Part shown: positions 21,434 to 35,342 of the stretch, piece after piece
Layout of the letters: each line of letters opens with the position of its first letter
Numbering within the stretch: the first letter of the stretch is position 1
Source of the DNA: Phymorhynchus buccinoides
Lineage: Eukaryota > Mollusca > Gastropoda > Neogastropoda > Raphitomidae
Direction: 5' to 3'
Assembly: GCA_017654935.2 (NCBI GenBank)
Contig: CM065701.1
Coordinates: 489,904 to 553,903, forward strand
Length of the DNA stretch: 64,000 nt
Program-made: the position numbers and the translations under genes
The notes under the pieces: model-generated
Databases searched by the model: none
Told to the model about the DNA's origin: nothing
Seen by the model: only the letters and a program-made list of their open reading frames with translations

Positions 21434-22346
21434 AAGCATTTTGACCTCATTTCACGAATGGCTTAAGCAGTTGTGTGCCGCGCAGCCCCAAGCAGATTAC
21501 TGGTTCAAGTCCATGGAGCTGGATCTTCTCATTCTTCAGTTTGTAAAGTCATGTTGCACAGCTGACTTCTCGCTCTACATGGAGACCCTTGATTCTCTGA
21601 TGCCATGGGTTTTCGCGCTGGATCATACTCGCTACGCTCGGAACTTGCCCATCCATCTCCGTGACATGGCAACACTGGAAGAACGACATCCTGCTCTGTA
21701 TGTGGAGTTCCAAAGTGGTCACTTAATGGAACAGAAGTCAAGGCGAGCATTCTCGAATATTCCACGTGACCAGATGCATGAGCAGCTAATCGATTGGCTC
21801 AAGAATCATGCTGGCATCATCGAGAACCTGGATGACCCACGCACAGTTCGCCGTGAACAGGTTGTTCGCCCAGAGATGGCTCGCCTAGTCAGATAATTTG
21901 AGGGTACAAAGGAGTCAGATGAACGGATGCACCATGAGCAATACCTCAAGTTCCAATCCAACTTCAAGTCTGACGTGAATGCGTTAGTGGATGCATTTGA
22001 ACAGCTGGGAAACCCCTTCTTAGAAGACATTGATGAGCTGCTTGACTTGGACCAGTCAGATCTTCAGATGCCTCCAGATGTGCTAGACAATGTAAGAAAA
22101 GTGAAGGAAATCGGATTGCAGCTATTCACAGCATTTCTCAACAAGCGAGTCAGTTCTCAGGAAGAGGCTTTCACTGCTCCAGTACACAAAACTAATCTAA
22201 AGTTGTTCAAGGCTTATCTCTCTGAACCACGCCGAAAGTCGGATGTCTCTGTCATCAAGGACCAACAAGCCAAAATTACCCATAGTTTGTTGGCTGCGAA
22301 TTCTGGACGCATCATCAACGACTATGTAGTGACGACAGACCAGTGA
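21434..22346 (+). pseudogene. N-terminal module of FEN-like nuclease gene, broken (copy B)
   Basis: Same frame and motifs as at 209-1121, but a two-base difference (AGATAA in place of AAAGAA) creates a TAA at about 21894, splitting it into 21441-21896 and 21927-22346. Several further amino-acid changes cluster around 21840-21990. Copy B cannot make the full module. Confidence 0.7.
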
Positions 22347-23302
22347 CGACTGCTGTTGCGCTAGATGGTGCTGTGCTCATTCAAATGCTTCGCCCTCAAA
22401 GTACTGTGACCATCGGTGACTATTTCAGAGACGAGTTTGTGCCATACATCCTCTTCTGGTTTGAAGGAAATGACCAAATTGACATTGTCTGGGATGTTTA
22501 CTCCAAGACGAGCTTGAAATCAAGAACTCGGAAGCAAAGAGGCAGTGGAGCGCGGAGGCGAGTCACTTTCTCAACCAAAATTCCTGGCAATTGGGCTGCC
22601 TTCCTTCGTGTAAACCTGAACAAGCAGGAGTTGTTTGTGGAGATGGCCAAGAATATGAAGCTCATAACTCTTCCACAGGGCAAGCAGCTCTTCACCACAA
22701 TTCTTGGTGATTGTGCAAGCTCATCAGCAGATGCTGATGTTGGTGCAGTGGTCCCCTGCACACACGAGGAAGCTGACACAAGGATTTTTCTGCATGTGGC
22801 TGCAGCAGCCTCCGCTGATCATCGTCGAGTGATTGTACGAACCATGGACAGTGATATTGTAATGCTGGGCGTCTCAACATTTGTTGCACTTGGACAGAAG
22901 ATTGATGAACTCTGGATTGCGTTTGGAATGCGACGTCGATACCGGTACATTCCAGTACATGTCATTGCACGCGAACTTGGACCATCTAAAGCAATGGCAC
23001 TGCCAGCGTTTCATGCATTAACTGGATGTGATACGACCTCCGCATTCTTTGGCAAAGGCAAGAAGACAGCATGGTCAGTGTGGCAGTCTCTCCCGGAACT
23101 CACTTTGCCCCTACAGCTGCTCTCCTGCCCTAACCCCAGCGTAGAGATGGTCAGAACTCACACAACCATGCTTGAGAGAATCGTCATACAGCTCTATGGT
23201 GTCTGTGAAGACGACATCACAAGCGTGGATGCCGCCAGACTCTACCTCTTTCTACACAAAGGAAGAGACTTTGAGCACATACCCCCAAGCAGTGAGAGAG
23301 CT
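22343..23302 (+). pseudogene. FEN1/XPG-like nuclease core, interrupted (copy B)
   Basis: Nearly identical to copy A at 1118-2077, with the same HEEADTR, MDSD and HALTGCD blocks and only a few substitutions. The same LINE cuts it at the same codon. Confidence 0.6.
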
Positions 23303-26300
23303 TCGCGGTGGTGGTGTGGCTATCCTCTACAGGGAGTCACTCAAGCCTTGTATCACTTTCCCAAAGACGGTGGGTGAGTTCAAATCATTTGAACTGTGTA
23401 AAGTGCACCTCACCTATGCTGGTCAAGGTATGTCCTTTCTCTGCCTTTACTGACCTCCACCTAGTAAGGGCAACAAACTGAAAACCTCTCAGTTCATGGA
23501 AGAGTTTCCACAGCTTTTGGACTCTTGTGCACTGTCTAACTCAAACACTGCCATCCTAGGTGATTTTAATTTCCATTATGATTCTACCTCAGACTGTCAT
23601 ATAAAGATGTTAAAGGACTTGCTTACTACTCACGGTATGTGTCAGTTGATCGACAAGCCCACTCACAAATCACACCACATTATTGACTGGTTGATTGTTG
23701 AGGAAGAGAACTCTGACACAATCATTGACCTGTGTGTGACAGACCACCTAGTGTCTGATCATTTTCCCATTTCCTTTTCCCTGAACATAACAAAGCCTGG
23801 ACCCCAAAAACGTACTGTTACGTCAAGAAACCTGCGCGCAGTCGACATGACAACCTTCAAAAATGATGTGGCAACACTCCAGTTTGGCGAGGAGGACCCT
23901 GTTATTGATTACAACCAGGGTCTGAAGGCAGTACTCGACAGACACGCTCCCCTTACGACTCGCTGTGTAACAGACCGGCCTTCTGCACCTTGGCTCACGT
24001 TGGAAGTGAAGCAGTCCAAGCAACAACGTCGACAGGCAGAGCGTCAGTGGAGGAAGACACACCTGGTGGTTAATCGACAGATGTTTCAGCAACGCAGAGA
24101 CGACACTAAGGACTTGATCAGTGAAGTCAGGACAGTTCACACTAGCGCTAGGGTAGAAGAATGCACAACTAGCAAGGCCTTGTTCAATTTGGTGGGTCAT
24201 CTTACGGGGAAGGGTAAAGACAATAGTCTACCAAACAACATACCAGCTGATCAGTTACCTGATGCGTTCTGTGACTTTTTCACTGATAAAATTGTACAGC
24301 TCAGGGCAGAACTTGACAAAGCAGGTGGAAGCCCATATTTTTCTGTCTTTACTGGAAAACCAATGCTTGATTTGACACCAGTGACAGAAGAGCAGGTTAG
24401 GGTTATTATTGTTAATACACCAAAAAAATCCTGCAGCCTTGACCCCATCCCAGCAGATATCATGTATCAGTGTCTTGATGAGTTAATACCTGTTATCACC
24501 ACCATTGTCAATGACTCCTTGAGTACTGGTACTGTACCCTCTTCTTTCAAAAATGCTATTGTGACACCTCTATTGAAAAAGTCCAATCTCGATCCAAACG
24601 TAATGAAGAATTACAGGCCTGTGTCAAATTTGCCTTTTATTTCTAAAATCTTGGAGAAGGTTGTTCTGTGTCAACTGCTCAATCATTTGAGTCAGTCTGA
24701 CTTGCTTGAGCCTTTCCAGTCTGCCTACAAGGCAAATCATTCCACAGAGACAGCTTTACTCCGTGTTGTCAATGATCTGCTCTCTGCTTGTGACAATGGT
24801 AATATATCTTTGCTATCCCTACTTGATCTGTCGGCCGCGTTTGATACGCTTGACCATAACATATTGCTTAAGAGACTACAAGTCTCTTTTGGATTGTCAG
24901 GTTATGTTCTTAAATGGTTCACATCTTACTTGAGTGACCGATTCCAGTCTGTTGTTGTACTCAATCAAGTTTCAAAATCTGTTTCTCTAAAGTATGGAGT
25001 ACCTCAGGGTTCCGTGGTAGGACCTGTGCTATTTACAATGTACATTCAACCTCTCAGTCAGTGGATCAGGCAGTTTGATGTTATGCATCACATGTTCGCT
25101 GACGATGCACAGCTGCATCAGTCAGCACAACCCTGTCAGTTTCCCCAGCTTGTTGTCACTCTTCAGCAGACAATAGAATCTGTCAAACAATGGATGACTG
25201 TGAACAAGCTGAAAATGAATGATGGGAAGACCGAGGTCATCCCAGTTGGAACGTCCAGGCAGCTCAAAGCAGTCTCCAACAGCAGTTCTCTTGTTGTGTC
25301 TGGTGAAGACATCTGTTTTGTCGAGTCCGTTAGGAATCTTGGGGTACATTTGGATCATGTACTCTCAATGGAGAATCATATAAAGCTACTGTGCAGGACC
25401 ATCTATCTTGAGCTCAGCAGAATCGGTCATATCCGTCCTTTTCATACCATTGATGCGGCCAAAAAGCTCATGTCAGCATTTGTTTTGTCCAGACTGGACT
25501 ATTGCAATTCTTTGTTTTTTGGTCTCCCAAACACGCTTCTCGACAAACTGCAGAGAGCTCAGAATCATGCTGCACGCATAGTCCTCAGAAAACGCAAATT
25601 CGACCATGCAAAGCCTCTCTTGAGGGAGCTGCACTGGCTTCCCGTTTGAGCCCGTATCGAATACAAAATTGCCACCCTCTGTTTTCGATGCCTCCACGAT
25701 CTTGCTCCCTCCTATCTTTCAGACTTAGTTGTGCCATACACACCATCGAGATCTCTCCGTTCCTCAGACGCTGGTCATTTGGCCATCCCGCGAGTTCGCC
25801 TGGAGACATATGGCAAGCGTTCTTTTTCTTTTGCTGGCCCTACTGTTTTTAATTCGTTACCTTTAGCCCTTCGTAATGCACAAACGTTTAACGCTTTTAA
25901 ATCAGGCATGAAGACCTTCTTATTCCATACCTATTTTAACCATGATTAATCTGACGTGTATCAACCGTCAACCTGCTGATATGTCTTATCCCAAACGGTG
26001 TGTGTGTGATTGCGTGTGTGTAGGTGAGTGCATGCGTGTGTGTGTGTGTGTGAGTGAGAAGGCGCGAGAGAGAGTGGAGGGTGGGTTTTGTTGTTGTTTT
26101 TTTTTGGGGGGGGAGACAGCGCGGGGTGAGGGAGGGGGGAGGGGAAGGGGGTGGAGAGAGAGTGGAGGGGCTGGGGGTATATGTTCCCTGCATGTATTAA
26201 TTTTAATGTTTTCTAATGATATCTTGTTCTTACGATGTCAAAGATATTTTTTATGTTTTAATCTTGTATGTCTCATTTCTCTTCTTTCTTAAACCTGTTG

Positions 26301-26390
26301 GTTTTTATCTTTGTAATGGCGCCTGGAGCCTCTCGAGGGACAGGCGTCACTTTTTAAAATGAATTAAATTATTATTATTATTATTATGCT
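23303..26390 (+). mobile_element. L2/CR1-group LINE in the nuclease gene (B1)
   Basis: Copy B counterpart of the element at 2078-5169, with the same junctions, the same two TGA stops (about 23451 and 25647), a TG tract, a 3' stem-loop and an ATT tail. The small number of differences from A1 means the insertion was already present and already dead when the block was duplicated. Confidence 0.85.
23304..25949 (+). pseudogene. Endonuclease/reverse transcriptase ORF (B1)
   Basis: Long open part 23496-25649 plus flanking in-frame pieces, with the same domain order as A1: endonuclease remnant, RT with GVPQGSVVGPVLF and FADDAQ, and carboxy-terminal LDYCNSLFFGLP region. Differences from A1 are a handful of substitutions, for example PKKRT versus PQKRT and GEEICFAE versus GEDICFVE. 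Confidence 0.88.
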
Positions 26391-26702
26391 CTGCATCAAC
26401 ACTTCCTCAGAGTAGCCTATCAGAGTGGACACGTGTGGGGAAATACGCTCAACAAAGCTCCAGCCCCAGTCTCTCCAACGGAATGGGGATGGCAACAAGA
26501 ATCTCCCGACTCAGCGCCAACCCCAGTCTACATCACAATTCCCATCATTTCGAGGAACTCACCAGAGCTTGTCAGCTGCCAGTGTAAGAGAGACTGTAAG
26601 GCTCCTTGCAGGTGCTGTATGCATGGGCAGCCCTGTATGATTCTCTGTACATGTATGTGCTCCCACAATGGCAACAGGAGTGAGGTACAGACAGATGGAT
26701 AA
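26391..26702 (+). pseudogene. Cys-rich C-terminal end of the FEN-like nuclease gene (copy B)
   Basis: Same as 5170-5481: YQSGHVWG, PTEWGWQQ, then the CxC-rich tail. One Met-to-Arg change (CKAPCRCC) brings it closer to the basic tails typical of the family. Confidence 0.65.
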
Positions 26703-29470
26703 TCCGATTAGCTCCAAAAAGAACAAACTTTTAAGGGATACCATGAATGTGTTTAATGCACTTCAATGTTAATAGACACTTGAAGTTACATTTCACAAGA
26801 AAGATTTGTATTGACTAAAATTTGTGCGTTCATTCCTGCCTCTAACTCGTGTATTAATAAATTGTACGAACATTTCAAATTTGACCTTTTAAAAACATCC
26901 CAAATGCAAAATTGACCTCACAATACCTAGAAAACATGTATTGCATAAGTTTCCATGACAAAACGTTTCTGGACTATGTGTCGACCACGTTATCTAATAT
27001 GGCCAATTTAGTAATAACTGTTTTAAGTGCGTGAGAATGTGTAAACTAATTGTGTGAAAGTGTAAACCGCTTTCCCTGATCAAATTTTATCATAAAATTA
27101 AATGGCATGGCGTGAATGTGTAAACCAGAGTTGTGTTGATGCATTACAACATTACATTGAGTGGGTAGTAGGGATGATATTGGGTTAAGTAGTCGTTTCC
27201 CTTATGTCCTAGATTGATTTTGAGGAAGGGGAGGGGGTTATATGAAATAGTGTGTGTTTAAGGTAATAAAAACTTTATGTTGTATTTGTTTGTTGGCTGT
27301 GCTTGGATTAAGTCCAACCAAGTATCAGTCTGCCCCGTTAGTTTACATGCACCTAAATAGTTAGCTAGGTTTTCACACTTACACATTTTAAAATTATAAA
27401 CCTTTTTCGCGTGTTTTTTGAATATTTTGTGCGATATTGATAAGGTGACTCCATTCTTCAGTCGCCTACTCGAGCAACGTGGATTTGAATAAGATTTTTC
27501 TTATACAAATTTTCCTAATTTTTGTCGTTGTTCCCGCAGAATAGTTAGGGATTAAATTACTAATAAAATTTAAATTTAGAGTAGGTTTTCGCATAAATTT
27601 GTTAATGTTAAGGGTTTGTTAATTTAAGCATTTGGTTAATTTATTAGCTTGTGCTTTGTATATGGCAGAGTTTATAGATAATTTAAGTTGTTATGTGTTG
27701 ATATGATTATTTAAAGCAAAGTAAGGGTGTTTGGTGTTTTTTTGTTAGTGTTTTTTTGTAGGGATAAAAGGGGCGAAAGAAATTTCTTGGTGTAAATTTG
27801 ATTTGTTCTCCGAATCATGTGTATTTAATGCTACTGCTTGAATTATTTGCTTTTGACAAGATTAAGGTTAGGTGGTTTGATAATTGGTTTCCTTTTCAAA
27901 TTTCTAGTGACTTAAGTTTAATTTGAGCGTACATTTTTGAATATTTGGCTTACAGTTAAATGTTTGAGTGTGTTTCTATTTTGAGTACTTGCCTTTGGCG
28001 TGGTTATGGAAGGGATTATTTAGAATAGGAATTCTAGTCTTTTGGGAGTAAAAGGAAGGTGGTATGAACTAAGGGAAATAATAATTTGATAAGGATGGTT
28101 GGAGCAAGGCGTCAAGCTATAACCTAGTGTTCGTGGGAGGCTGCTGCATTAAATTGAAATGTTAATTTTAATGTGAGTTTTTATTTAAGATTTGAAGAAC
28201 AAACTTTATGCGAGTATGAGCTAGTTTATACACTAGTTCAAGTATGCTAGGATTGAAGTTTTATTCGTTAAGGAATGGAGGACAACAGGGTGATGGTATT
28301 TTGTTTCGTTTCTTAGGCCCGCGGGTTTGGGGCTATACGCCTTGAGGGTCGCACACCTGGGCCGAGACTACAGTGATGCAGGGGAGAGGAATGGCCTTCC
28401 CAGCGGTTGTGTGGTTGTGTGCGTAAATGAGAAAAAAACGGCGTGTGCTTGATTTAAGAAGAAAAGCAACGAGAACAGAAGAAAGCTGTGAACCTTGGAT
28501 TGGATTATCAACTCACCTGGACGTTGGGACAGCAAGACTCTTTTTTGGACACTCTAACATTCCGGACATTGTCGAAGAATGTTGTAATTGTGGTTTACAT
28601 GTTGACAATGAAAATTTAAAGAAATGGGGTTGGATAGTATTTTGCTTGGGTTTTAATAACCTTACCTAAAGGTTTATTCGTTTTGGTGGCTACTTAATAG
28701 TTTGGGTTAGTGGTTGCTGAGATATTTAGGCGTTTTTTGAGCGAAATTGTTTGGTTGAGTTTGATCAACGGTTTCGGATTATCTGTATAGTCAGTTAAAC
28801 GCTGTCAGTCGGCGGGGGGTTGAGGCGTGACAGTCTTGGTGCAGGTCATAAGACTTGATGGCCACTGGTTATGCTGTCTGCTCATGACTCACTCCTTCAC
28901 CGTCGTGACGGGTTGAACCTAGCTTAAGTTTTGTAGTGATGGCTGGCTTGGGTGGGGGCAGGCGAGTAATCCTGTAGCGGATGTAGTGCCGGGCAGTGCA
29001 CTTCCGTACACGTGGGCTCGTAGTCACACCTGAACCATCACGTCGCGTTTATTTTTGTTAAGGTCGTGAGAGTGTGGGTTTCTTGGGAAAGGTGAGGGAA
29101 GGTTATTGTTTTTTTGGGAGATTGTGAATGAGTGTGGGAAAGGGGGGGGGGGGTTATTCCTTATTTTGAGAGTTTGTGTATGATTGGTTGACTGACGTTT
29201 GAGCGGGGTTTGTTTCTTCTTTTAAGATTGTTTGTTGATTCTGAAGCTGGTTGCAGTTTGAGAGGGTAGGGATCGAGTTTATTATTTGCTTATTGATTCT
29301 TGTTGGTTTGTTATTAATAGTATGTTATGTGTTTTACCGCCGTTTTACTCGTGTATGTATGAATAAACTGCTTCTTTCTTGTGTACAATTTACAACTCTG
29401 TGTCTGTGTTGTTTGGGTGTTTAGTTAGTGAGGGTTTTATTTATTTTAATTTGCTCAGGACCCCTCTGGT
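26703..29470. other. AT-rich non-coding stretch (copy B of 5482-8270)
   Basis: Same content as in copy A, including the 80-codon ATG frame (28427-28669), the AATAAA-type site near 29360 and the inverted repeat near 29518-29600. No recognised gene. Confidence 0.4.
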
Positions 29471-29846
29471 CGTGACAGATCTACATTCAAAATAAAGGGG
29501 GAGCTTACTATCTCGAATAGTGTACAGTACACCCCGCTTATAGTAAAGTGCAGGGGAGCAAGGCTTTTCCTTTACTATAACAGGTTTTTCTTATAAACGA
29601 TTTTCGGATATAGTAAAGTTTTGATAATATTTTTTATCTTATCCGATGTTGTTTTTCAAAGTCAAAGCTAACGTAAAATACTAAATATAAACCCATCCTA
29701 ATGGTTTGAGGTCCAGAAAGGTGATTAGGGATATACATGGTATATTTCCCTGTGCACAAAACAAAACTAGCTGTAAAAGCATATAGTGTACAACCTCTAA
29801 CTTCCAGAATCGCCTTTGAATCTATTCATGCATTGCACACGCACGT

Positions 29847-29890
<44 letters not shown>

Positions 29891-30086
29891 CGTGACCGAA
29901 CAGTTTGCCTGCAGACATTTCGCCTATGGACACTTTGCCTACAGACATTATGCCTATGGTCACCATGCTCACCGGACATTTTGCCTACTGGACATTATGC
30001 CTATATTGTCTGAATCACTTTTAGTGGAAGGACGTTAAACTGAAGAACAACAACACACACACACACACATGCACACACACAGGATC

Positions 30087-32399
30087 TAAATAACTGCTCT
30101 CGTGTGTTGCCTTCCTATCGAAAGGCAAAAGAAAGGTATGCGCTGTGTCACTTCCAGAAATCTGAAAAAAATTAATCTTGAAGAATTCAGGTCAGACGTC
30201 TGTACTGTTGTGAATGCTGGAGAAGAGGCAGACCCCTCGTGCGTGGTGGAGGTCTACAACGATGGCTTGAGAAAGGTCCTGGACAGCCACGCTCCACTTG
30301 TCACTCGCACCATCACTGACTGACCCACGGCGCCATGGATGACCACAGAAATAAAAAACGCAAAACGCAAGGAGCGCCAAGTCGAGCACTGCTGGAGGAA
30401 AACCAAGTCATGCGTGCAGCGCGAGATCTATCAGAAAGAGCGTGACATTGTAAACGATCTTCAGGTTCAGGCTCAAACAGCTCATTTTGACTCTTTGATC
30501 AGTGAATGTTCTTCCAGCAAACAACTGCATGCCATCGCAGATAGACTCATGGGGCATTCTAAAGCACCCATTATTCCGACTAACATTCCACTCTTTGACT
30601 TGCCTGATGTTTTCTGTAACTATTTCCTTGAGAAAATAGAGAACATTCGTAAAGATTCTGATTTGTCAAAACAAGACGTTGATTCCAGTACATTTTGTGG
30701 TGAGAGTCTGACACATTTTGAGCCAGTTTCACAAGAAGCTGTCTGAACCATTATCATGAGTTCCCCCTCAAAAACCTGTGCCCTTGACCCTATCCCCACT
30801 GATTTACTAAGATACTGTATCGATGACCTGCTGCCACTGATCACATGCATTATCAATGCATCGTTGTCTTCTGGTAAAGTTCATGACTCATTGAAACAAG
30901 CCTATGTTATCCCACTGTTGAAAAAAACAAACGTGGATCCAAACAGTCTGAACAATTATCGGCCAGTCTCCAACCTCCCTTTTATTTCTAAGATCCTTGA
31001 AAAAACTGTTCTCACACAACTCCAAAAACACCTCTCTGAGAATAATCTGTTAAAAATCCACCAGTCAGCTTACAGAGCAAACCATAGCACATAAACAGCC
31101 CTTCTCTCTGTCACTGACAATCTCCTCACTAACCTGGATGACAGACTAGTGTCAATAACAGCCTTTCTAGACCTAACAGCTGCGTTCGACACTCTTGATC
31201 ATGAAATACTGATACAGCGGCTCTCTGCAGTCTATGGCATTGGCTCAACTGCTCTCGAGTGGTTCAGATCCTATCTGTCAAACCGTAAACATTCTGTCTC
31301 TGTTGCTGGCAATACTTCAAAGCTTGCTGATCTTTCATGTGGTGTGCCTCAGGGGTCTGTCTTAGGCCCCATTCTTTTCACCCTCTACACTCAGCCACTT
31401 TCTTCTATCATCGAGGACCACAACCTGGCGTTTGAAAAAATTGCCGATGATACCGAGATACAGACAGGTGCTCCTCCTACAGACTTTCCTCTTATCTCTC
31501 AGAACATAACTTCTTGTATTGCTGATGTAAAAACCTAGATGAGTGAAAACAATTTAAAACTCAATGAAGATAAAACAGAACTCTTGGCTACTGCTGACTC
31601 TCCGATTAAAACAAGTAAAGAAAGAACCACTGTTCCTAGGCTCTAGTTCTGTCTCATTTTAGACCTCTGTCAAGTATCTCGGTGTACGTCTTGATGAAAC
31701 TTTGTCCATGGACTCTCAAATATCTTCTCTCTGTCGCACTTCCAACTTTCACTTGCGGCGGATTGCTGCAATCAGACCATATCTCTCAGAAGAAAGCACA
31801 GCACACCTTGTTCGCTCACTGATTCTCTCTAGATTAGACTACTGTAACAGCATTCTTGCTGGTCTTCCTTCTTCATCTGTCTCTGGAATACAAAAAGTGC
31901 AAAACAATGCTGCTAGGCTCGTACTGCGAAAGAAAAAACGCGACCACATTACGCCTCTTCTCAAACAGCTACACTGGCTTCCTCCCTATCGCTGCACGTA
32001 TCGAGTACAAGATGGCCAACGTAGCTTTCAAATTTCACGACGATTCTCTCCCTGCTTATCTTTCAAGTACGCTCTTACCATATGTACCCTCTCGGTCTCT
32101 TCGCTCTAGCAGTCAAAACTTCCTAAAGATCCCAAACTACAATCTACAATCAGCTGGGCAAAGGTGTGGAATAGTCTGCCCGACAGTCTTCGCAACAGCA
32201 CATCTATCCCCACTTTCAAGAAGAACCTGAAAACCTATCTCTTCAGAAAATCCTACTGCACTTCTTTTGTTGAGTGATTCTCCTTTCTCCTCATTCTCCC
32301 CTCATTCTTCCCTCTAATGAAGGCCGACGTGTTGGAGCGAAGTAGAGAGATGGTGCCTTGGCCTTGATGCGTACACTATGTTTGAGATAGAGAACTCCA

Positions 32400-32432
<33 letters not shown>

Positions 32433-32995
32433 AGTGTGTGTGTACGTGTGTGTGCATGCGCGTGTATGTCTCTGTGTGTGTGTGATTGCGTGCGTGCATG
32501 TGTGCATGCGCATGCATGTGTGTTGTGTGTGTGAATCCCCCCCTCCCCCTCCCCTCTCCATTCTTACTTTATTATTGACTTCTGTCATTTTGTTGACTGG
32601 AGCGGATTAGTGGGTGGGGTGGGGATTTGATTTTGAATTTGTTTATGTGCGCATGAGCGTACGCGAGTGTGTGTCGGTTTCTCTTCATTTACATTCATTT
32701 TCAATTATTATTTTTAACGACGTCAATATGTTGGCCTTAAGCTGGCGAGTGCGTGTGTTTTCATTTTTTTTTCCGTTTGCATCTGTTATTATCTCTTATT
32801 GTGCATGTGTATATTTATATGTATCTTATATGATCTGTATGTCCTGGTGTTCTATTGTGTATTTAAATAGTAGTATTACGTGCCTGTATTATCATGTTCA
32901 TGTGTGTTTTGTATATGCGTTGTATCTGTAAGGCGCTTTGAGCTGTTGTCAGGATACTGCGCCATATAAATTTTATTAATTATTATTATTAATTA
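30087..32995 (+). mobile_element. Second L2/CR1-group LINE, decayed (B2)
   Basis: Copy B counterpart of 8890-11822. RT pieces are at 30102-30323, 30339-30746, 30756-31094, 31149-31538 and 31702-32230. Here the frame stays open past the point where copy A is shifted (ENNLLKIHQSAYRANHST, then the shared TAA). Copy B instead has lost 25 bases near 32158, which breaks the C-terminal region that is intact in copy A. The active site reads IADDTEI rather than FADDTEI. Confidence 0.85.
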
Positions 32996-32999
32996 TCAA

Positions 33000-33287
33000 A
33001 TGTACAAGTCAAGCACTATATCTGAACTCACAGATGCAGTTAGCAAAATTCAAAACTGTTTCCATGATTTAAAACAATGGATGTCTATGAATAAGCTGCA
33101 GCTTAATGACGACAAAACAGAACTTCTGCTCATTGCCCCTCCCAAACTCCAAAACCACCCCTCTCTTCCTTCTTCCGTCAGCATTGGGAGTTCTGATATG
33201 TCGTTCTCATCACAGGCTCGTAACCTTGGCGTGACTTTTGATTCCACCATTTCCTTCAAGCAGCATATTGTCCCCATTTGTGCTTGA
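33000..33287 (+). pseudogene. Third LINE RT fragment (B3)
   Basis: Longer version of the relic at 11827-12030, reaching ARNLGVTFDSTISFKQHI before a stop. It represents the ancestral state, and copy A has an internal deletion of about 90 bases. Confidence 0.78.
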
Positions 33288-33487
33288 CAGCAGCGCTTCA
33301 GATTGTGTGTGGTACTGTATAACCTAGAGTAAAAAACATCCGAGCCATGCTGATTTTGACCTTGAAAACCGAAATTACCTTTGCGTTATATGCTTCTTGT
33401 CCAAGCTGTATCTCGTGAACTAGAATACAGAATCCCTTCAAATGTTGTGTGATGTGACACTAAGAGTATAACACATTCGTACATAAA

Positions 33488-35342
33488 TTATCCCTCGAAA
33501 ATACAATGTCGCCGAGCGGCAGACATGTTTCTGTTTTTCTTCACCCTCCTATATTTCGTGAAATACTGCATAGAATCACTCCAAATTTTGTGTGGGTGTG
33601 TAAAAAGAAGAGTAGAAGACATTGCAGTACAAATTATGCCATGTGGGATTTCAATGTCGCCGAGCGGCAAACATGTCTCCGACTTAAGGGTGTGCATCTG
33701 TGACGAGGTAATGGGTTAACAGGCTAAGTCTCTAGGGAAGACTTTTAGTATGTTAAATTTTCAAACAGAAAATTTGCCTTTAGCCCACTTCTCTAGGGTA
33801 TGGGAGATTAGCAACTTTCCCGGCCCCTTTTCATCTAATAAATTTATATTTGTGCCCAGGTTCTGGCTCGTATGATTGTAAGAAATACAAGTGGTTGATT
33901 TGCTCTTAATGGCAGACAGAGAGAAGTAGGGTTTTACATGAAATTACAAGACTCCCACTCTCATCAGTCTGACCAAAGGGTTCAGAATTATTTGACACTT
34001 GTATTTTATTTACTCACAAAATCTGCATAAGATTATGCAACAATAATAATAAAGCAGCTCAATGGCGCCAAAACAAAATATGAATGAAAAAACAATGAAA
34101 TCCGAAAGGATTTACAAGACTTTTGTCTTTCTAGAAGGTTAGCCCCAAGCAGGAAGGGTCACTAAGTGTCTTCAGTGCCAGGGGGAAAGTTCAAATGATT
34201 GGCGCGGTCCGGTAGACTTAGCTGTTGTCAAGTTCCTCCGTAGTGATCGGCGAGTGCTGGGTTGGCTGGGCTTGCTCGTCAGGTGAGAGTAGCTCCCAGT
34301 CGTTCCGGTTACGGCGTCGCGGGATGGCACGGTTCAGGCGTGGTCTCCTCGCGGATTCTGGGTGCGGGGCGTCTTGGCGGCGTTCCCGTCTTGGTGCTTG
34401 TGAGTCAGGGATTATCTTCCTGACCACGATGCCCTGCTGATAATCACAGGAGAAGGTGGATGTAGGTCTCTATGGCTTAGAGACAAGGGGCTTCAGTCGG
34501 CAGGGAATTAGTGGATCCCAACCGGCTAGAAGGCTGCCCTTGTACAATAGCACTAACAACACATAATCTGAATTTCAGTTAACAAACTGAGATCAGTAAA
34601 ACATAAAAGGTGATCAAGCCAACATCACTCTCCATCCAACACCTGGAAAGGAATGGTATCATAAAGTGCAAGATTGCAACCCACAGATTTCCTACTAAAA
34701 ATATACAAAAGGGTTAGTAGGCATCAAATCCGGTTCTGGAACCAAAAGAGTTAAAGTCAAAAACACACACACACAAATAATCAGTGCACATAAATAGAAC
34801 AGAATGTTTACCACTTCTTTTCAATAACATATCTACTCCTTATTCATCATTGAACATAGGATCTAGATCAAAAATAGGATCAAACAACAAATCTCAATCA
34901 CCAGCCATCAATAATACTCACTAGTTGGGCTATTATGACTGGCTGGGAGAGAGGTTGAGTCTGCAATGTTGCTCCAGCCAGGTTTCAGCGTCTTGTGTGA
35001 AAGTATGTGTAGGCTAACTTTCCTCACTACTCAAATTTTTCCCTGACATTTTCAAACAATGAGAGCCTGTGATTGGTTTATAGCAGTCGACACGTCACAA
35101 GATGATGTCCTAGTATTATGCATAGTAGTACAGAACACTTCTCGTGATTGGAAAGGAAAATTTTCTTCAAAGGGCTCCGACTGTGGATGTCACTTTCTCG
35201 TGATGGGAAGGTAGATCGGGCTTCAAAGAGATAAATGCCTTAATCGGCGTCTGTTTGATGGTGAATGGCAATTAAAGTGGCGGCCCGAGAAAAGGGGAGG
35301 GGGGGGGGGGGGGGTAGATAAAGAAAGAGGTAAATTGTCACA
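33488..35342. other. Non-coding stretch with dispersed CCGAGCGGCA repeats (copy B of 12240-14131)
   Basis: Two diverged repeat cores near 33506 and 33655, then about 1.6 kb without recognised genes. Content matches copy A apart from small indels, for example in the GC-rich part near 34218-34440. Confidence 0.45.
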
